Shown here piece by piece: positions 8,537 through 16,521 of a DNA stretch of 64,000 nucleotides. A program made the translations under genes and the position numbers. The stretch's first letter is position 1, and each line of letters opens with the position of its first letter. The notes beneath the pieces were generated by a model. The model did not search any database. It saw nothing but the letters and a program-made list of their open reading frames with translations, and was not told the DNA's origin. The stretch is from Nocardioides marmorisolisilvae (GTDB lineage Bacteria; Actinomycetota; Actinomycetes; Propionibacteriales; Nocardioidaceae): NCBI RefSeq assembly GCF_031656915.1, contig NZ_CP134227.1, forward strand, positions 3,844,001 to 3,908,000, in the 5' to 3' direction.

Positions 8537-8965
8537 ATGACACTGAACCGATTGCTGATCACCTCCGTGGTGGTCGAGAACCGACCCGTCCGCGAGGTCG
8601 CCGCCCAGTACGGCGTCTCTGAGTCCTGGCTCTTCGAGCTCCTCGCCCGCTACAAGACCGAGGGCGACTCAGCCTTCGAACCACGCTCCAGGCGCCCTCA
8701 CAGCGTCCCGACCACAATCCCCACTGAGGCCGTCGAGCTGATCCTCGAGCTGCGCGAGAAACTGACCGCGACCGGGCTGGACGCCGGTCCCGACACCATC
8801 AAGTGGCACCTCGAGCACCACCACTCGACCGTGGTGTCACGGGCGACAATCTCGCGCTATCTGGCCAAGCACGGCCTGGTCACCCCGGAGCCGAAGAAGA
8901 AGCCGAAGTCGTCCTACATCCGCTTCGCCGCCGAGATGCCCAACGAAACCTGGCAGTCCGACTTC
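8537..8965 (+). pseudogene. IS481-family transposase, N-terminal part (split gene)
   Basis: The first 143 codons carry the HTH region (VREVAAQYGVSESWLFELLA) and reach the first catalytic Asp in NETWQSDF. The RIT element starts directly after this Phe codon. Reading continues to a stop at 9086-9088 with unrelated residues. Joined in phase to 12424-13191 it gives a normal 398-aa DDE transposase, so the split is recent and clean. Confidence 0.88.
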
Positions 8966-8985
8966 CAATGCCGACGTCGGCATTG
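8966..8985. repeat. 20-bp perfect palindrome at the RIT left edge
   Basis: CAATGCCGACGTCGGCATTG reads the same on both strands and contains two facing ATGCCGAC motifs, the motif repeated through both RIT ends. It is a probable recombinase binding or crossover site (inference). Confidence 0.6.
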
Positions 8986-8988
8986 CAT

Positions 8989-9017
8989 GTCCTATGCCGA
9001 CCTCCGAACTATGCCGA
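8989..9017 (+). repeat. RIT terminal inverted repeat, left
   Basis: 29 bp, the exact reverse complement of 12392-12420. Contains CTATGCCGAC and ACTATGCCGA half-sites separated by CTCCGA. Confidence 0.85.
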
Positions 9018-9127
9018 CACTGCTGAAGATCGTGCAGGTCAGTGACGTGCAGTGGAACTGGAAGGTCGGCATAGTTCCGTCGTCGTGATCACGCTTCAGA
9101 CACACGAAGTGTCTGGAGGTGAGGTTC

Positions 9128-10366
9128 GTGACGAAGAGATCGGCAACGGCCCGGCCGTATCCGGTTCGGATCCAGCGGGTGCCGGTGGGCCCGCTGGCAC
9201 CGAGGGTGTTGGACGAATGTCGGCAGTGGTTCGCGGCGAAGGGGTACTCGCCGGGCTCGGCGGCCGCAGCTGTGAATCTGGCGCAGCGGCTGAGCGCTTG
9301 GATGGAAGAGGCTGGCGCTGACATCGAGGAGATCGACGAGGACCTACTCGGTCGGTTCGTGACAGCGGAGCGTTCCCGCGAACGGCCGTGCTCCTCGGTG
9401 AAGCCCTGGATCGGTGCGCTCCGCCGATTCCTGACAGATTCCGGCTACTTGCAGGCGGCCGAGGTCAACGAAGACCGGTTCACACCGACTCAGGTTGCGG
9501 TGGTGCAGTGGTGCGCGTGGATGCGGGTCCAGCTGGGGCTGACCGAGAAGTCCGTCGTTCGGTATCGCTACTACGCAGCCGGCCTTCTGGACCAGGTGAC
9601 GGCGGCCGACGGCTCGGTGTGCTGGGACCGGCTCAACGCGACGGTGATCAACGCGTACGTCGCTGACCGTGGCCGTGGCTACGGTGTTGCCGCCAAGGCT
9701 CACGTGGTGGGCTCGGTCCGTTGTCTGCTGCGGTGGGCGCTGAGCACCGGTCGCCTGGACCGCGACCTGAGCGCCGGGATCCTCAAGCCGCCCGGGACCA
9801 AACGATCCCTCCCGCGGGGAGTGACCGCCGACCAGGTCGCGGCGTTACTCGCCGTTTGCGACCCGACCACGGCGATCGGGGCACGAGACCGGGCCCTGGT
9901 GTTGATGCTGGTCCGGCTCGGCCTGCGGGCTGGTGAGGCCGCCCGTCTGATGCTCGACGACATCGACTGGGCCAACGGCCAGGTCAGGGTCACCGGGAAG
10001 GGCCGCGAGCACGTGCTGCCGCTACCCGTCGATGTGGGGCAGGCGTTGGAAGCCTGGCTGCGAGTCCGACCTGAGGCGCTGGATCGGGCTGTGTTCGTGC
10101 GCACCATGGCACCGCGTCAGATGATGACGACCTCGGGAACATCAGGGGTCATCGCCCGCCTGTCGAGCATGGCTGGCATCGACCCGATCCACGCGCACCG
10201 GCTGCGCCACACCGCCGCGATGGACGTGCTGGCCGCGGGCGGCTCGCTGAGTGAAGCCAAGGAACTGCTGGGCCACGTCTACACCGTCACCACGATGACC
10301 TACGCCAAGGTCGACCTTGCCTCGCTACGCGAGCTGGTCGTCCCGTTCGGGAAGGTGCCGCGATGA
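9128..10366 (+). CDS. ritA: RIT tyrosine recombinase A
   Basis: Tyrosine site-specific recombinase of about 412 aa, first of three. The catalytic set is visible: Arg in LGLRAGEAARL, Lys in GKGREH, HAHRLRHT (His-x-x-Arg), GHVYT, and Tyr in TMTYAKVD. The GTG at 9128 is chosen because GGAGGTGA (9115-9122) lies just before it; the in-frame GTG at 9119 falls inside that ribosome binding site. A small inverted repeat (CAGACAC/GTGTCTG, 9098-9116) lies upstream. The stop overlaps the next start (ATGA), so the trio is translationally coupled. In RIT elements all three recombinases are thought to act together; their individual roles are not settled. Confidence 0.9.
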   Translation: MTKRSATARPYPVRIQRVPVGPLAPRVLDECRQWFAAKGYSPGSAAAAVNLAQRLSAWMEEAGADIEEIDEDLLGRFVTAERSRERPCSSVKPWIGALRRFLTDSGYLQAAEVNEDRFTPTQVAVVQWCAWMRVQLGLTEKSVVRYRYYAAGLLDQVTAADGSVCWDRLNATVINAYVADRGRGYGVAAKAHVVGSVRCLLRWALSTGRLDRDLSAGILKPPGTKRSLPRGVTADQVAALLAVCDPTTAIGARDRALVLMLVRLGLRAGEAARLMLDDIDWANGQVRVTGKGREHVLPLPVDVGQALEAWLRVRPEALDRAVFVRTMAPRQMMTTSGTSGVIARLSSMAGIDPIHAHRLRHTAAMDVLAAGGSLSEAKELLGHVYTVTTMTYAKVDLASLRELVVPFGKVPR

Positions 10367-11349
10367 CCGCCCCCGGGGAGACGTCGGTGTCGGCGTCGGC
10401 GTCGACAACCACAACGTTGCGTGATCGGCTCGATGAGTATCTGGTGCTGCGGCGGGCGTTGGGGTTCCAACTCAACGACGTCGAGCGACAGGTCGGCGGG
10501 TTCTGCACCTGGCTCGAAGCCCGCGGCCAGACGACGACTTTCACCATTGATGAGGCCGTGACCTGGGCCCGGCTCAACCCTGACGCGCACCCCTCGTGGT
10601 GGGCGACCCGTCTGTCGTTGGTGCGGCGCTTCGCCGGCTACCTGAACGCGAACGATGTCGACGTCCCGGTCATCCCGCGCGGGCTGTTGCCGGCACGGAA
10701 GCCCCGAGCGGTGCCCTTCATCTACAGCCAAGACGACCTCGACGCGCTGCTGGCCGCCTGCGACCGAGTGTTCAGCGACGAGCGGATCGCCGCGACGATG
10801 CGCACCGCCATCGGGGTGCTTGCCGCGACCGGGCTGCGGATCGGGGAAGCATTGAAGTTGCGCGTGGGCGACATCGACCACGTCAACCACCTGTTGGTCA
10901 TCAAAGCCGCGAAGTCTGCTGAGCGGCTCGTCCCGATCCACCCCACGACGACGGCCGCGCTGATGGACTACATCGCGTTGCCAGCCCGCGCGGCGAGCAA
11001 CCCCGACCCCGATGGTCCGGTCTTCGTGACGGCCAACGGGACCGGATACGCCTACGTGACCTTCCTGTCCAGGTTCAAACGAGTCCGAGAAGCAGCCGGA
11101 CTGCTTCCGCGCGGCCGAGCACGTCCGCGTCTGCACGATCTACGACACACCTTCGCGACCGCGCACATGAGCGCGGCCTACGCCCACGACGGTGACCCCG
11201 ACCGAGTGCTGTCGCTGCTCGCGACCTGGCTCGGGCACTCCGACGCCACCCACACCTACTGGTACCTGAGCGCGACCGGCGAGCTCATGGCCCTGGCCGC
11301 AGGCCGCCTTGAACTCAACGCCGGCACCACGCAAGGAGAACCCTCATGA
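10363..11349 (+). CDS. ritB: RIT tyrosine recombinase B
   Basis: 328 aa, second recombinase of the trio, overlapping ritA by 4 nt and the next gene by 4 nt. Catalytic motifs: TGLRIGEALKL (Arg I), Lys in IKAAKSAERL, LHDLRHTFATAHM (His-x-x-Arg), WLGHSDATHTYWYL (His and the nucleophilic Tyr). The N-terminal SAM-like domain (residues about 20-110) fits core-binding domains. The family pattern GHSDATHTYWYLSA is seen in RitB and other Tn554/TnpA-like recombinases. It acts with the flanking recombinases on the element ends. Confidence 0.9.
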   Translation: MTAPGETSVSASASTTTTLRDRLDEYLVLRRALGFQLNDVERQVGGFCTWLEARGQTTTFTIDEAVTWARLNPDAHPSWWATRLSLVRRFAGYLNANDVDVPVIPRGLLPARKPRAVPFIYSQDDLDALLAACDRVFSDERIAATMRTAIGVLAATGLRIGEALKLRVGDIDHVNHLLVIKAAKSAERLVPIHPTTTAALMDYIALPARAASNPDPDGPVFVTANGTGYAYVTFLSRFKRVREAAGLLPRGRARPRLHDLRHTFATAHMSAAYAHDGDPDRVLSLLATWLGHSDATHTYWYLSATGELMALAAGRLELNAGTTQGEPS

Positions 11350-12335
11350 ACACCCTGGCCGCCAGCTTGCAGACCTACTTCACCACCTTCGCCCACAGCC
11401 AACGGGACCTGTCGAGTCACACGATCGGCTCCTACCGCGACACGTGGCGGATGCTGATCAAGTACCTGACCGCGACACTCGGGGTCAGCATCGACGCGGT
11501 CGACTTCGACGCCGTCACCGCGACGAACATCACTAGGTTCCTGGACTACCTCGAACACGAACGCGGCAACAGCACCAAGACCCGCAACGTCCGCCTGACC
11601 GCGATCCGCGCCGTGCTCAGCCGGGCACTGCCCGACCACCCCGAACACGCAGCAACGATCACTCAGGTCCTCGCGATCCCGCCCAAACGCACGACCAGAC
11701 CGGTCATCGAGTTCCTCACCCCCGACGAGGTCGTCGCGCTCCTCGCCGCGCCCGACACGACGACCCGGACCGGGCGACGAGACCACGCACTCCTGGCCAT
11801 GACCGTGCAGACCGGACTTCGCATCAGCGAGGTCTGCTCACTCACCATCGACGACGTCCACCTCGGCACCGGCCCACACGTCACCTGCACCGGCAAAGGA
11901 CGGCGCCAACGCATCACGCCCCTGACCGGCGCAACGCTAAACGTGATGACGGACTACCTGACAGAGCGATCCGCCCGGCCCGGGACCGCACTGTTCAGCG
12001 GCCCTCACGGCCTGTCCCTGTCCCGCGACGCACTCGAGCATCGCCTTGCCACCCACGTCGCGGCCGCAGCCCGCGCCTGTCCCAGCCTGACCGGGAAACA
12101 CGTCACGATGCACACCCTGCGACACACCGCAGCGATGAACCTGCTCGCCGCCGGAGTCGACGTCGCCGTCATCGCGCTGTGGCTCGGGCACGCCGACACC
12201 CACAGCACCGACGCCTACCTCCACGCCGACATGGCCATCAAGCAAGCAGCCCTCGACCGAACCCGACCACCCGAGGTGAAGCCCGGGACCTACCGCCCCG
12301 CGCCCGACATCCTCACCTGGCTCACCGCACTTTGA
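11346..12335 (+). CDS. ritC: RIT tyrosine recombinase C
   Basis: 329 aa, third recombinase. Catalytic residues are visible in TGLRISEVCSL (Arg), TGKGRRQRITPL (Lys), MHTLRHTAAMNL (His-x-x-Arg), LWLGHADTHSTDAYLHAD (His and Tyr). The start overlaps the ritB stop and follows AAGGAG (11332-11337). It ends about 55 bp before the right inverted repeat. Three complete recombinases without disabling changes suggest the element may still be active. Confidence 0.9.
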   Translation: MNTLAASLQTYFTTFAHSQRDLSSHTIGSYRDTWRMLIKYLTATLGVSIDAVDFDAVTATNITRFLDYLEHERGNSTKTRNVRLTAIRAVLSRALPDHPEHAATITQVLAIPPKRTTRPVIEFLTPDEVVALLAAPDTTTRTGRRDHALLAMTVQTGLRISEVCSLTIDDVHLGTGPHVTCTGKGRRQRITPLTGATLNVMTDYLTERSARPGTALFSGPHGLSLSRDALEHRLATHVAAAARACPSLTGKHVTMHTLRHTAAMNLLAAGVDVAVIALWLGHADTHSTDAYLHADMAIKQAALDRTRPPEVKPGTYRPAPDILTWLTAL

Positions 12336-12391
12336 CTATGCCGACCATGCCGCATCGAAGGCCGCACCGGCAAAGACCATCCTGAGGAACA

Positions 12392-12420
12392 TCGGCATAG
12401 TTCGGAGGTCGGCATAGGAC
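12392..12420 (-). repeat. RIT terminal inverted repeat, right
   Basis: 29 bp, perfect complement of 8989-9017. It abuts the junction with the transposase gene directly, unlike the left side where 23 bases intervene. Confidence 0.85.
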
Positions 12421-12423
12421 TTC

Positions 12424-13191
12424 ACACACTTCCGCCTGGTCCGACCCGACGGCCGGCTAGGCGCCGACACCGAGATCCTGACCTGGCTCGACGACTGCTC
12501 CCGCTACGCCCTCTCGGTCACCGCTCACGTCCGGGTCACCGGGCCGATCGTGCTTAGGACATTCCGTGAAACCGTTGCAGAGCACGGGATCCCGGCCTCC
12601 ACGCTGACCGACAACGGGATGGTCTTCACCACCCGCCTCTCCGGCGGCAAAGGCGGCCGCAACCACCTGGAGACCGAGCTACGCCGCCTCGGGATCATCC
12701 AGAAGAACGGCAAGCCGAACCATCCACAGACCCAGGGCAAGGTCGAACGCTTCCAGCAGACGATGAAGAAGTGGCTGCGCAGCCAACCCGAACAGCCGGC
12801 CACGATCGACGACCTCCAAGCTCTGATCGACGCGTTCGTCGAGGAATACAACCACCACCGTCCCCACCGGTCGCTGCCACACCGAGCCACTCCTGCGACG
12901 GCCTACACAGCCCGGCCCAAGGCCACCGTGGGTGACCGCAGCGACGACACCCACGACCGCGTCCGCGAGGACCGGGTCGACAAGTCCGGCAAGGTGACGC
13001 TGCGCTACGGCGGCCAGCTCTACTCCATCGGCGTCGGCCGAACCCACGCCCGAACCCGCGTCATCCTCCTCGTCTCCGACCTCGACATCCGCATCGTCGA
13101 CGCTGCCACCGGCGAACTCCTCCGCGAGCTGACCCTCGACACATCCACGCGCTACCAAGGAACCGGACGCCCACCCGGACCGCGACGCTGA
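12424..13191 (+). pseudogene. IS481-family transposase, C-terminal part (split gene)
   Basis: It continues the frame broken at 8965: THFRLVRPDGRLGADTEILT, then the second catalytic Asp in LTDNGMVF and the catalytic Glu in GKVERFQQTMK. A C-terminal extension (KSGKVTLRYGGQLYSIGVGR) is typical of IS481 transposases. An internal ATG at 12550 opens a 213-aa frame, but that product would lack the first catalytic Asp. Confidence 0.88.
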
Positions 13192-13197
13192 AACGAA

Positions 13198-13234
13198 GGA
13201 GGGCCGAACCCACGACTATTGGGTTCGGCCCTCC
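13198..13234 (+). terminator. Hairpin terminator at the right end of the IS481 element
   Basis: A perfect 14-bp stem (GGAGGGCCGAACCC, 13198-13211, with its complement 13221-13234) and a 9-nt loop, 6 nt after the transposase stop and overlapping the terminal inverted repeat. Confidence 0.75.
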
Positions 13235-13255
13235 GGGATGTCTTGAGACATCACA

Positions 13256-13330
13256 TGGCGCCCCTGGCAGGATTCGAACCTGCGCTCCCGCCTCCGGAGG
13301 GCGGTGCTCTATCCCCTGAGCTACAGGGGC
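13256..13330 (-). tRNA. tRNA-Arg (anticodon CCG)
   Basis: Read on the minus strand: a 7-bp acceptor (GCCCCTG with CAGGGGC), D arm (GCTCAGGGGATAGAGC), anticodon arm CCGCC-CTCCGGA-GGCGG with CCG at 34-36, T arm with GGTTCGAATCC, discriminator G and an encoded CCA (13256-13258). The structure is complete and canonical. Its last 15 bases are duplicated at 8421-8435 on the far side of the IS481 element. Confidence 0.95.
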
Positions 13331-13458
13331 CAACGTGTGGCCTTGGTGCGTGCAGAGGCTACCCCAGCGGCCGGCTCCGCACGAATCGCGGGGTGGGCGA
13401 GTCAGTGCCCGGGGGGGTATGTCGGGCATGGCACCCCCGGGAGCGGGAACGAGCCCGT

Positions 13459-14049
13459 GTGGGAACCGACCTGACAGCCGACCCGGACGCCTTCCTCCTG
13501 GTCCGGGAGCAGCACGAGCAACTGCGCGACCTGCTCGACCAGCTGGCCCGGCAACCTCGGGTCACCGAGCGCATCGAGGCCGGGCAGTTACGCCGTCGCG
13601 GGGAGCTCCTCGACCTGATCGGGCACAGTTTCGTCGCCCAGGACACCGCCCGGCACCGCTGGCTCTGGGGCCCGGTGACGGCGGGCTGGACCGATGGACC
13701 ACCGATCCGCAAGGACCTGCGGCGGCGGAGTCGACGGATCGCGTACCTCCTGGTCAAACTGGATTGGTTCGGTGATCGTGACTCCGAGGTCGATGACGTG
13801 GTCGACGAGCTGGACGACGAGATCCGAGCACTGCTGGGCTACGAGACGGAGCTGCTCGGTCGCCACCAGCGCGAACCCACCGCGGATCTTGGCGCGATCG
13901 GGCGGCGGATGGCTCGTGGTGGGCTGCTGCCCACTCGTCCGCACCCGGACATGCCCGGTTGGCCGGGACTCGCCAGACTGCTGCAGCTCCCGCTTGCCGT
14001 CCGCGACCGGATAGCGGACCTGGTGACCCGGCCGCCGACGGGCTCGTGA
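13459..14049 (+). CDS. Hemerythrin-like (HHE) domain protein, degenerate
   Basis: About 196 aa from a GTG start; upstream in-frame codons run back into the tRNA gene, so a later start is needed. The N-terminal half resembles HHE helices (VREQHEQLRDLLDQLAR, LIGHSFVAQDTARHRWL), with His at expected sites but Gln where the usual Glu stands. A second helical pair (DELDDEIRALLGYETELLGR) follows. The family binds di-iron or similar centres; because of the substituted ligands metal binding is uncertain. It stands alone between tRNA-Arg and the Mrp operon. Alternative: an unrelated four-helix protein. Confidence 0.5.
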   Translation: MGTDLTADPDAFLLVREQHEQLRDLLDQLARQPRVTERIEAGQLRRRGELLDLIGHSFVAQDTARHRWLWGPVTAGWTDGPPIRKDLRRRSRRIAYLLVKLDWFGDRDSEVDDVVDELDDEIRALLGYETELLGRHQREPTADLGAIGRRMARGGLLPTRPHPDMPGWPGLARLLQLPLAVRDRIADLVTRPPTGS

Positions 14050-14091
14050 GGGTCCGGGTTCGTCGCAGGCTCCTTGGGGTACGCCGCCCCC

Positions 14092-14580
14092 ATGGGTCGA
14101 GCACCGAATGCCCTGAAGGGGGCCGTGGAGCTGGTCTGCTGGTGGGGTGTCGCCACCGGGGTCTGGCTGCTCACCCTGTCATCGGTGAACGTCCAGGACC
14201 TGGTGCTCGCGATCGTGTGCGCGTTGCCGTGCGCGGCTGTCGCCGGCGTGACCCGCAGGGCACTCGGCGGGTCATGGCGGCTGCGGCCGGGCTGGCTGCG
14301 TTGGATCGGCCCCCTGATGGTGTCCGCCGTGGCCGACTTCGGTGCGGTGCTTGCCGCGGCCGCGTCGTCGCTGGCGGGCCGTCCCGTGACCGGTCGGCTG
14401 GAGGTGGTACCTCTTGACGAGCCGGGCGGCAGGACGGCAGCCGGGCACGAGGCCCTCGCCACGCTGGTGCTTTCGGCCACACCGGGCAGTCTGGTCGCGG
14501 ATGCGGACCCTGAAGAGAACCACTTGGTCGTCCACTCGCTCGGCTCGGTCGGCCCGCTGCAGAAGGCGGTACGCCGATGA
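14092..14580 (+). CDS. mrpE: Mrp-type cation/proton antiporter subunit E
   Basis: 162 aa, two or three N-terminal membrane helices (residues about 7-65) followed by a soluble MnhE tail (HEALATLVLSATPGSLVADA). Start ATG 14092, chosen because the conserved part begins there. First of seven genes in one tightly packed run with overlapping starts and stops; stop overlaps mrpF (ATGA). In Mrp complexes it belongs to the small membrane subunits needed for assembly and sodium/proton exchange. Equivalent to MbhA of membrane-bound hydrogenase complexes. Confidence 0.85.
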   Translation: MGRAPNALKGAVELVCWWGVATGVWLLTLSSVNVQDLVLAIVCALPCAAVAGVTRRALGGSWRLRPGWLRWIGPLMVSAVADFGAVLAAAASSLAGRPVTGRLEVVPLDEPGGRTAAGHEALATLVLSATPGSLVADADPEENHLVVHSLGSVGPLQKAVRR

Positions 14581-14831
14581 CGCCGTGGCTGTGGGGTTGC
14601 CTGGTCCTGGTCGGGGTGCCGTTCCCGGTGGCGCTCTGGGTAGGTGCTCGGGGCAGCCCGGTCGACCGGCTCGTCGGTCTTGAGCTGGCCGGCGTGACCA
14701 CCACGCTGGCGCTGCTCGCGTTCGCGCACGCCGTAGGCCAGTCGTCCTACCTGATCCTGCCGTTGGTCACGGCGCTGTTGTCCTTCGCCGGATCGCTGGT
14801 CTTCACGCGGCTGCTCGCGCCGCGGTCCTGA
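14577..14831 (+). CDS. mrpF: Mrp antiporter subunit F
   Basis: 84 aa with three predicted membrane helices and no soluble domain. The conserved MrpF feature is the Asp/Arg-containing turn (SPVDRLVGLELAG) between helices 1 and 2. Overlaps mrpE by 4 nt and is followed after 13 nt by mrpG, with GGGAGG before its start. MbhB equivalent. Confidence 0.82.
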   Translation: MTPWLWGCLVLVGVPFPVALWVGARGSPVDRLVGLELAGVTTTLALLAFAHAVGQSSYLILPLVTALLSFAGSLVFTRLLAPRS

Positions 14832-14844
14832 GACGGGAGGTCTC

Positions 14845-15144
14845 GTGCACGCCCTTGCCGTCGTCCTGTTCGCCGCCGGGGTAGCGGTGGTCGTGGTGAG
14901 CGCCGTCGCGGTGCTGGCCTTCCGCGAGGCGCTCGACCGTCTCCACCTGCTCACTCCGACCACGACGTTGGGTGCGCCGCTGGTCGGGCTGGGACTCGCT
15001 CTGGACGGGGGCTGGACGCTGCCTGACGCGGCGATCCTCTTCAGCTGTCTGGTCCTCGCCCTGACCGGCCCCGTGATCGCCGCCGCGACCACCAGGACGA
15101 TCGTCCAGCGACGCGGCTCGGTCCAGCCGGAGTCGCCGCAGTGA
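14845..15144 (+). CDS. mrpG: Mrp antiporter subunit G
   Basis: 99 aa from GTG 14845 (RBS GGGAGG at 14834-14839). Three membrane helices with the MrpG signature DRLHLLTPTTTLGAPLVGLG after helix 1. The C-terminus overlaps the next gene by 4 nt. MbhC equivalent. Confidence 0.85.
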   Translation: MHALAVVLFAAGVAVVVVSAVAVLAFREALDRLHLLTPTTTLGAPLVGLGLALDGGWTLPDAAILFSCLVLALTGPVIAAATTRTIVQRRGSVQPESPQ

Positions 15145-15428
15145 CCGCGCTCATCGTGATGGTGCTGACCATCGTGGCCGCGGCCGGCACCGCGGTGGTG
15201 TTCACCGACGCCCCCGAGCGGCAGGCGGTGACGCTGTCCGGCTTCGGGCTCGCCCTGGTGCTGGCCTTCGTCGTCCTCGAGGCGCCGGACGTGGCACTCT
15301 CCGAGCTCGGCGTCGGGACGGTGATCGTCCCGTTGATGGTGCTGCTCGCGATCCGCACCATGCGCAAGGACCGACGTGCGGACCTGGGCAGCAAGTCCGC
15401 CACGGACGGCGAGGGTGAGGACCGGTGA
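15141..15428 (+). CDS. MbhD/DUF4040-type antiporter subunit (MrpA C-terminal module)
   Basis: 95 aa, three membrane helices, with the conserved segment FVVLEAPDVALSELGVGTVI of DUF4040. This piece is normally the C-terminal part of MrpA; here, as in Mbh complexes, it is a separate gene with no NuoL-like MrpA body attached. Overlaps both neighbours by 4 nt. The acidic residues in the helices are thought to line an ion path in Mrp/Mbh structures. Confidence 0.8.
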   Translation: MTALIVMVLTIVAAAGTAVVFTDAPERQAVTLSGFGLALVLAFVVLEAPDVALSELGVGTVIVPLMVLLAIRTMRKDRRADLGSKSATDGEGEDR

Positions 15429-16174
15429 ACCGGCGGGCGCGGCTGGTGCTCTTCCTGCTGGGCGGCGCAGGCGTGGCGGTGATGTTCGTGGCTGCGGTTG
15501 TGGCGATCCCGCCGTTCGGGCACAGCAGCCATCCGAACCGTGATCTCGCCGTTCCAGCGGCGACCGCGCGCCAGGCCGCCAACGTGATCTCCAGTGTCAA
15601 CTTCGACCAGCGTGCGATGGACACGCTGGGCGAGGAGACCATCCTGATCGCCTCGGTGGTCGGCGCGGTTGTGCTCCTCCGACCGGGCGACGACGAGACC
15701 GAACGGCACGTGCCGGACACCGGTCGCACGCTCCAAGGGACCCGCCTCCTGGGCTACCTGCTGCTGCCGGTGACGCTCGTGGTGGGCCTCGACGTCGTAT
15801 GGCACGGGCATCTCACACCGGGTGGCGGGTTCCAGGGCGGCGTGGTGCTCGCCACCGGTCTGCACCTGCTCTACATCACCGGGGACTATTCGGCGCTGGA
15901 ACGGCTGCGGCCGGTGACCGCCTTCGACGTCAGCGAGGCCTTCGGCGCGGCGGTGTTCGCCGCCACCGGGCTCGCCGGGATGGCCATCAGCGGCTCGTTC
16001 CTCGCCAACTTCATCGCGCTGGGGAAGCTGGGCCAGCTGATGTCGTCGGGCACGGTCCCGTTGCTGAACGCCGCCGTGGGCCTGGAGGTGTTCGGCTCGA
16101 TGGTGGTGCTCCTCGCCGGGTTCTTCGAGCAGGACGTGACGGTGACCCCGAGTGCGTCGGGGGTGCGGCGGTGA
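15425..16174 (+). CDS. mrpB: MrpB-type subunit fused to an MbhE-like N-terminal module
   Basis: 249 aa. Residues 1-85 contain the segment ANVISSVNFDQRAMDTLGEE, which is the MbhE / last part of MrpA. Residues about 100-235 are MnhB (HGHLTPGGGFQGGVVLATGL). So MbhE and MbhF functions are on one polypeptide. Six or so membrane helices. The C-terminus overlaps mrpC by 4 nt. The fusion fits the overall Mbh-like order of this operon. Confidence 0.82.
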   Translation: MNRRARLVLFLLGGAGVAVMFVAAVVAIPPFGHSSHPNRDLAVPAATARQAANVISSVNFDQRAMDTLGEETILIASVVGAVVLLRPGDDETERHVPDTGRTLQGTRLLGYLLLPVTLVVGLDVVWHGHLTPGGGFQGGVVLATGLHLLYITGDYSALERLRPVTAFDVSEAFGAAVFAATGLAGMAISGSFLANFIALGKLGQLMSSGTVPLLNAAVGLEVFGSMVVLLAGFFEQDVTVTPSASGVRR

Positions 16175-16518
16175 GCATCTTCGCCTATCTCGTCGCCGGC
16201 TACCTGGTCCTGGTCGGCAGCTACGGCATCGTCCGGTCCCGGCACATGGTGCACGCGGTGGTCTCGCTGTCCGTGGCGCAGGCAGGGACCTACGTGTTGC
16301 TGCTGGCTGTCGGCTTCCAGACCGGAGCGAGTGCTCCCGTCTTCGGCTCGACCACCAAGCCCAACAAGAACGTGGCCGACCCGGTCGTGCAGGCGATGTG
16401 CCTGACCGACATCGTGGTCTCTGCGACCGTGACCGCCCTGCTCCTGGCGCTCGCGATCCAGGTCAACAAGCGGCAGGGCACGGTCGATCCCGACGAGCTC
16501 ACCGCCTTGCGGGGCTGA
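16171..16518 (+). CDS. mrpC: Mrp antiporter subunit C (NuoK-like)
   Basis: 115 aa from GTG 16171, overlapping mrpB by 4 nt. Three membrane helices, NuoK/MnhC family, with the conserved DPVVQAMCLTDIVVSATVTA in helix 3 and its flank. Homologous to NuoK of complex I. MbhG equivalent. Confidence 0.85.
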   Translation: MSIFAYLVAGYLVLVGSYGIVRSRHMVHAVVSLSVAQAGTYVLLLAVGFQTGASAPVFGSTTKPNKNVADPVVQAMCLTDIVVSATVTALLLALAIQVNKRQGTVDPDELTALRG

Positions 16519-16521
16519 GCG

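Larger units (their letters stand above)
8966..12423. mobile_element. RIT element (recombinase in trio) inserted in the IS481 transposase gene
   Basis: Three overlapping tyrosine recombinase genes in one direction define the RIT class. GACTTC occurs on both sides (8960-8965 and 12418-12423), so the exact edge can be placed before or after it. A perfect 29-bp inverted repeat lies at 8989-9017 and 12392-12420. The left end has 23 extra bases including a 20-bp perfect palindrome (8966-8985). Removing 8966-12423 restores the transposase frame exactly. No cargo gene is present. Confidence 0.88.
8436..13255. mobile_element. IS481-family insertion sequence, itself interrupted by a RIT element
   Basis: The ends are 25-bp imperfect inverted repeats (8436-8460 starting TGTCCTGG, and the complement of 13231-13255 starting TGTGATGT; both continue into CTCARGACATCCCGGAG). 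The 15 bases at 8421-8435 are repeated at 13256-13270 (TGGCGCCCCTGGCAG), a target duplication inside the family's known range. Near the left end a 12-mer (GACATCCCGGAG-like) recurs about every 23 bp (8449, 8472, 8495), likely transposase binding sites. Without the nested element it would be about 1.36 kb. The right target copy is the 3' end of tRNA-Arg, which stays intact. Confidence 0.85.

Noticed and set aside
9119-9127. GTG at 9119 as ritA start
   Set aside because: It lies inside GGAGGTGA, the probable ribosome binding site for the GTG at 9128.
13219-14049. A longer start for the hemerythrin-like protein running through tRNA-Arg
   Set aside because: It would translate the antisense of a tRNA gene; the GTG at 13459 is the first plausible start after it.
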